18,651 bases of DNA from Maribacter dokdonensis DSW-8 (GTDB lineage Bacteria; Bacteroidota; Bacteroidia; Flavobacteriales; Flavobacteriaceae): assembly GCF_001447995.1 (NCBI RefSeq), contig NZ_LDPE01000010.1, positions 1-18,651 on the forward strand. Reading direction: 5' to 3'. The position numbers and the translations under genes were made by a program. The notes beneath the pieces were generated by a model, which was not told the origin of the DNA, ran no database searches, and worked only from the letters and a program-made list of their open reading frames with translations. Each line of letters opens with the position of its first letter. The stretch's first letter is position 1. This document shows positions 9,901 to 15,900 of this stretch, piece after piece.

Positions 9901-12900
9901 GCGCTCCAATAAGTACGTTGGAATGTAGTGAATTAGCAGTATCTCTGCCATTTGCATTAGATTTTGACGGTACAGAAGGTGGTCTGAGCAATACTGGATT
10001 TACAATGGTAGATAATCCATCTGCAAGAATAGCAGCAGATGGAAGCATTTCTAATCCAAATGTTCCCGGTTATGAACCATCAAAAATTAGTGTGACAAGT
10101 GGAAACTTAAATATTAATGCAAGCAATGGTATAGCATATATAATTAATGGTACTGGTTCAGGAACAAGTACAGATGTTAACTCTCAAATAAATACTTTGG
10201 GCGTAGCATTTAACGCTAACACTATTGGTGATTTTAGTATTAAGACCACATTAATAAATCCGTATTCAGATGGAAGTAACGATTCTGAACAAGGCGGTTT
10301 ATGGTTTGGTTTGGATGAAGATAACTTTGTTAAATTAAATGTTTCTAATGGCGGACAGGTAGAATTAAGATCTGAAGTCGCTGGAGTTTCAGGGGATGCA
10401 TCAAAAATTGGAGCTACAAATGTAACAGGTTTACATTCAAGTAATGTTAACTTACGACTATTTGTTGATGTCGAAAATAATTTGCTAACGGCTTATTATA
10501 CCTTAAACAATGGAACAGAAATACTTGTTGGTTCATTGCCATTACCTTCTGTTTATTTAAGCGGTAATGCAGATTATAGTAATCAGAGTTTTGCCGGTGT
10601 ATATGCTACCAAACGAAGAGAATTGGTTGCGGATGTTGTATATGTCTTTGAAGATTTTGCAATTACACCAGAAAACCAAGTAACATTTCAACCTGTAAGT
10701 ATTAATTTTTCATTACCAGAGGATGTTCCTCCTACAGGTTATTTAGTTGATTCAGGATTAGGTTTTGCAGATAGAGGTAATTCTTATTCATATGGATGGT
10801 TAACAACAAATGGGCAAACTGCTTTAGATTTATCTGAAAACGCTAGAAATAGAGAAGTTGGAAGTGTTGATGTTCTTCAAAATACATTAATACATATGCA
10901 ATATGGCGATGTAAATAATGGAGCAGGAACAAATGGAGTACTTACGGAAGGTATTTGGGAAATGGCTGTTCCAAATGGTAATTATACTGTTTCGGTAGGG
11001 GTAGGAGATCCAAGTGTGGATTCAAATTCTAATGACATTCCAAATCACACAATTAATGTAGAAGGTATAAATATTATAGATGGATATACCCCGACAGGAA
11101 CTGTAGGTTCTGCCACTAGGTTTACTTCCGGTACTACAACTGTAACAGTTTCTGATGGTAGATTAACAATAGATGCCTCAGGAGGTCATAATACAAAAAT
11201 TAACTCCCTAACAATATTAGAAGGAGGTGAAATTTCGGAGCCGTTTTTCACAAATGTAACACCAAGTCATAATGCCGTAAATGTTGCAATAACGGACTTT
11301 CAAATAAATGTAGAAGTTGTTACTCCAGTAGGCTATGAACTTGATAAAACTACCTACGCAGGAAATGTAAACCTTTACGAAGTTACCACAGGTGGTGAAG
11401 TACTTGTACCTTCAAATTCAAATGACACAGGTGGTGGAGATGCAATTACATTAACTCCATTAAGCCCTTTGAAACCGTTTACCAATTACGTTTTTAGACT
11501 TACAAGTGATATTGAAGCTAATCTAGTAGGTGATACTTCGAATCGTTTGGCATTTGCTGAGTTTGAATCTCAATTCACGACCGGTGATGAAGATACGGTT
11601 GCTGAATTAGATTTGACTGGAGTAGAATTTACAAAAGTACCTGGTGGTATAGCATTAGGAGATGGTACATCAAATCAACGTTTTTCAAGTTTGGTAATCG
11701 GGCCAGATGGCAAACTTTACGCGAGTACTATTGGCAACTTTAATTCTGATGGTAAAATTTATCGTTGGGATATGGCAATTGATGGTACTTTGGAAAATCT
11801 AGAAATACTTAGTCCAGAATTGCAAGGAGCAGTGCATCCGGAGGATGGGGCTAGAGCTAATAACGACAGGTTAATTATTGGACTGGCATTTGATCCTGCT
11901 TCAACTGCAGAAAATCTAATTGCCTATGTAACACATAGTACTGCCTCGGTTACTAATGGTCCAGAATGGGATGGTATTTTAAGTAAGCTTTCTGGTCCAA
12001 CACTTTCAACGGTTGAAGATTTAATCATTCATTTACCACGTTCTGGTAAAGATCATTTAACCAATAGTATAGAATTTGACTTGCAAGGTGATATGTTTAT
12101 TAGTCAAGGAAGTAATACAGCTGGTGGTGATCCTGATCCAAATTGGGTAAATAGACCGGAAAGATTATTGGCCGGAGCAATATTAAAGGTAGAATTGGAT
12201 AAATTACCATCAGATTTACCATTAAGCGCCTATACTACTGATAATATTAGTGTTATAAATAGTGCTACTTCAGGTAGTTTAACCATGAGTGATGGTTCTT
12301 ATAATCCATTTGCAACAAATGCGCCTTTAACAATATTTGCAACTGGAGTACGAAATGCTTATGATTTGGTATGGCACTCAAATGGTTGGTTGTACATTCC
12401 TACAAATGGTACAGCAGGGAACAATAACAATTCTCCGAATTCTCCTTCTACGGATGACTATCCATTAGCAAGAAGAATAGATGGATTAACTACCATTCCT
12501 GATGTGCCTTTATTAACGGGTGGTGAAACTCAAAAAGATTGGTTGTTTAAAACTCAAGGGGGGTCATATCATGGTCATCCAAATCCATATAGAGGTGAAT
12601 TTGTATTAAATCATGGTGGAGCTCCATATAGCGGATTACCAGGTCAAGAAGAAGCATCTTATACAGATGTTGCAAAGTACCCTAATGATTTAGGTCCAGA
12701 TCCAAATTATAGGGAGCCAGCATTTGATTTTGGTAAAAATAAATCTCCAAATGGAGCGATAGAATATCAAAGTAATGCCTTTGGAGGTAGACTTCAAGGA
12801 CTATTGATGGTAGTGCGTTTTAGCGGTCAAGATGATATCTTAGTAATGCAGCCAAAGTCTAATGGCGATATTGGAAATGTTAATGGAGATGTGCCTGGAT

Positions 12901-15900
12901 TGGGTGGATTTGATGATCCATTAGATGTAATTGAAGATCCAAGAACTGGTAATATCTATATATCTGAATACGACAGAGATAATAATGGTACACCTAAATT
13001 AACACTATTACGTGCAACGGTACCTGCAACAGTAGGTCCTGAAATTGCAGCTACACCAGATGAATTGATTTTTGAAATTACAGTTAACAATGAAGGTGAA
13101 AATTCAAACACAAAAACTGTTTCCGTAACTAATGAAGGTACTGCTGCTTTAAATATTTCTGGTGCAACTATTACTGGAGAATATGCTGATCAGTTCGAAT
13201 CAGTTACTCCAACAGGTGTAATTTCTCTTGCACCTAGTGAATCTCAGGTTTATTCTATTACATATGCACCTGACTTAAACGGTTCTAATCTTGGATATCA
13301 AGAAGCAAGTTTAGTGTTAACTAGTGATGATGAAGTAAATCCAAGTTTCGAAGTTGGTTTGCACGCTTTGAAAAAGGCAGGATTTGAAGGTGGTGAAGAA
13401 CCAGCTTTACAGGATGTTGTGGATGCTTTAGGAATTGGAGTAGATGTAGGATGGACCTCATTAGCCAATGGGACTAATCCGGCTCCAAGTGGAGATGAAT
13501 CAGAAGTGGAATTATGGATAAAAGCTTCAGACGCACCTGTAAATGTTACTCCGGTTGGTCGCTATTCGCCAGCAGAAGAACTTCCGTTCGGTTGGTATAC
13601 TAATACAGAAGGCGTAGTTGCACTTAATGAAGTTGGTGTGTTAGAAGGTGAAATTGAAAACGCGCAGACCTTATTTCCCCCTATAGTTTCTGGGAATAAT
13701 GTGTTTGATCCATTGGGTGCAGTATTCGGATTCTATGTTGATTCCAATTCTTTTGGTAGAATAAATTATTCTGAAGATGGGTTAAATGCAATACAACCTA
13801 CAGGTGTTGTACATAGAACTAGAATCTACCCCATGGCAGATCGGGATGGAAATCCAATTGAAAATAGCTATTTAATAGCATTTGAAGATGCATCAAATGG
13901 TGATTATCAAGATTACATGTTTATTATTGATAATGTAATTCCTTATGAAGATGGAACTTTAGTTTTAGATTTTAATAAGAGTGAACTAAGTTATGTAGCT
14001 TCTATAAATCAAGAAGAAATTCCAACACAAGAATTGGTGCTTTCAGGTAATGGAGGCGTAACTTCTAGTGAAATTAATCTGACTTCGTCTGAAGATTGGG
14101 TTGTGTTGCCAACAAGTTTTGAAATCAATTCTTCGTTCGAAATTGGTGTTGACATAACAGGGCTGTCAATAGGATCTTATCAAGCAACAATTACGGCTAC
14201 TGCATCTAATTATCAAGATGCAACTATAGATGTTAATTTATCCGTTACAAATGAATTGGTGTATGTATATCAATTTAATTTTCAAGATGCTGATGATATT
14301 GCGGTTTCTCCACAAGGATATATTGATGATTTAGGGGTGCCTTATGGTGTTCAGGATACTTCTTTAGGAGATTTAACTTTTGGTTGGGTAGAACCTGGTA
14401 CATTAACCCCTGCAAATGCAGCAGTTAATGGTAGAAATAGAGAGGGTGATGCACTGTTGAGTACGTTCACAATTATTGGTCATAACAATGCAACCAACTA
14501 CCCACAAAGGGACTGGGTTGTAAATGTGCCTAATGGGTCTTATTCCGTAAATATTAGTGTTGGAGATCCAGATTTTTCAGATAGTAATCATGTTTTAGAT
14601 GTTAACGGTGTTACAATTATAGATTATAATCAAGAAAGTACGGCACCTGATGATTATGGCAATTTTGAACAAACAAATATGGTCGAGGTTACTGATGGCC
14701 TGCTCCGATTGTCATTAGGTGCGGGTGGTGCCAATGCTAAACCTAATTATATTCGTTTAGCACCTATAGATACTTCTTTATTATTGCCAACAATTGTAGC
14801 TGATTTCGATGGCAATAGTAGTGATGAAAATACTTATAGGGGAGCAGTATCTATAGAATTAAGTGCTATTGATGAAAGTGAAAGTGGTAATATTGTTCGA
14901 TTAGAATATATGTTAGATGACAATGCCTTAGAAGCATATAGCGTACCAATTAATGTAGAAGACGTCGGTAATCACGTTTTAGTAGTTACTGCAGAAGATG
15001 AAAATGGAAACATCGCTGAAGAAACATTTGAGTTTACCATTGAAACTCCATCTGGTGCTTTGTTAGCCTTAGAAAATATGACTAAAATTCCTGGTACGGA
15101 TAGAGGTTTTCCAGCAGATGATTATTATACTTTTCATAGATTAGGCAATCCAGGACAGGCCGAAGTCCATGATTCAAATGTAATGCGATTGAATAATTCA
15201 GGTACTGGTCCATTAGTAGTGACTGCAATAAACATTTCTGACGCTAATGATTATTCTTATGAATTATTAGATAGTACTGGTGGAATAGCTACTTTACCTT
15301 TAACTATTGAGACTGGAAGTTATGCCGATGTAGATGTAACTTTTATTGGAGGAACCAGTACTGTTAGTAATGGCATTTTTGTAGAATCAATTGAGATTAT
15401 TTCTAATGCAGATAATGCCTTAGAAAATAAAGCAACTTTACATGGTGCATATTCGCCTCAACCTGAAGGTGGTGATGAAATTAATGCACAAGAAGTTTTT
15501 GATGCATTTGGGTTTGAATCCAGTATGTTAAGTGTAGTAAATGATGAAGGTACAATAACACCTCCAAATGCTTTACCATACAGACCTAGTTCAAATTATC
15601 CTATAGCTGAAAACATTGATGCAGGATATGAGGGAGATTTAATTTTGTCTTCAACATTTGTTCAGGCAGATCCAAGTAAACCGGTTATTGGAATACAGAT
15701 TTCTGCATTACATGGTGGTCCAAGTTCAAATGGAGCAAAGTTTGTAGAGGTTGATGGAACAGGTACTGTTGGAGGAATTAACTTTAGTCATGATGGTACC
15801 TATTATCAAACATTACTACCTAGAAAGGGTGATGGAATTAATTTTGATACTGCTACTTCTATAAGCGGACCATTTAGAATTGCAATTTCCAATTATTTAA

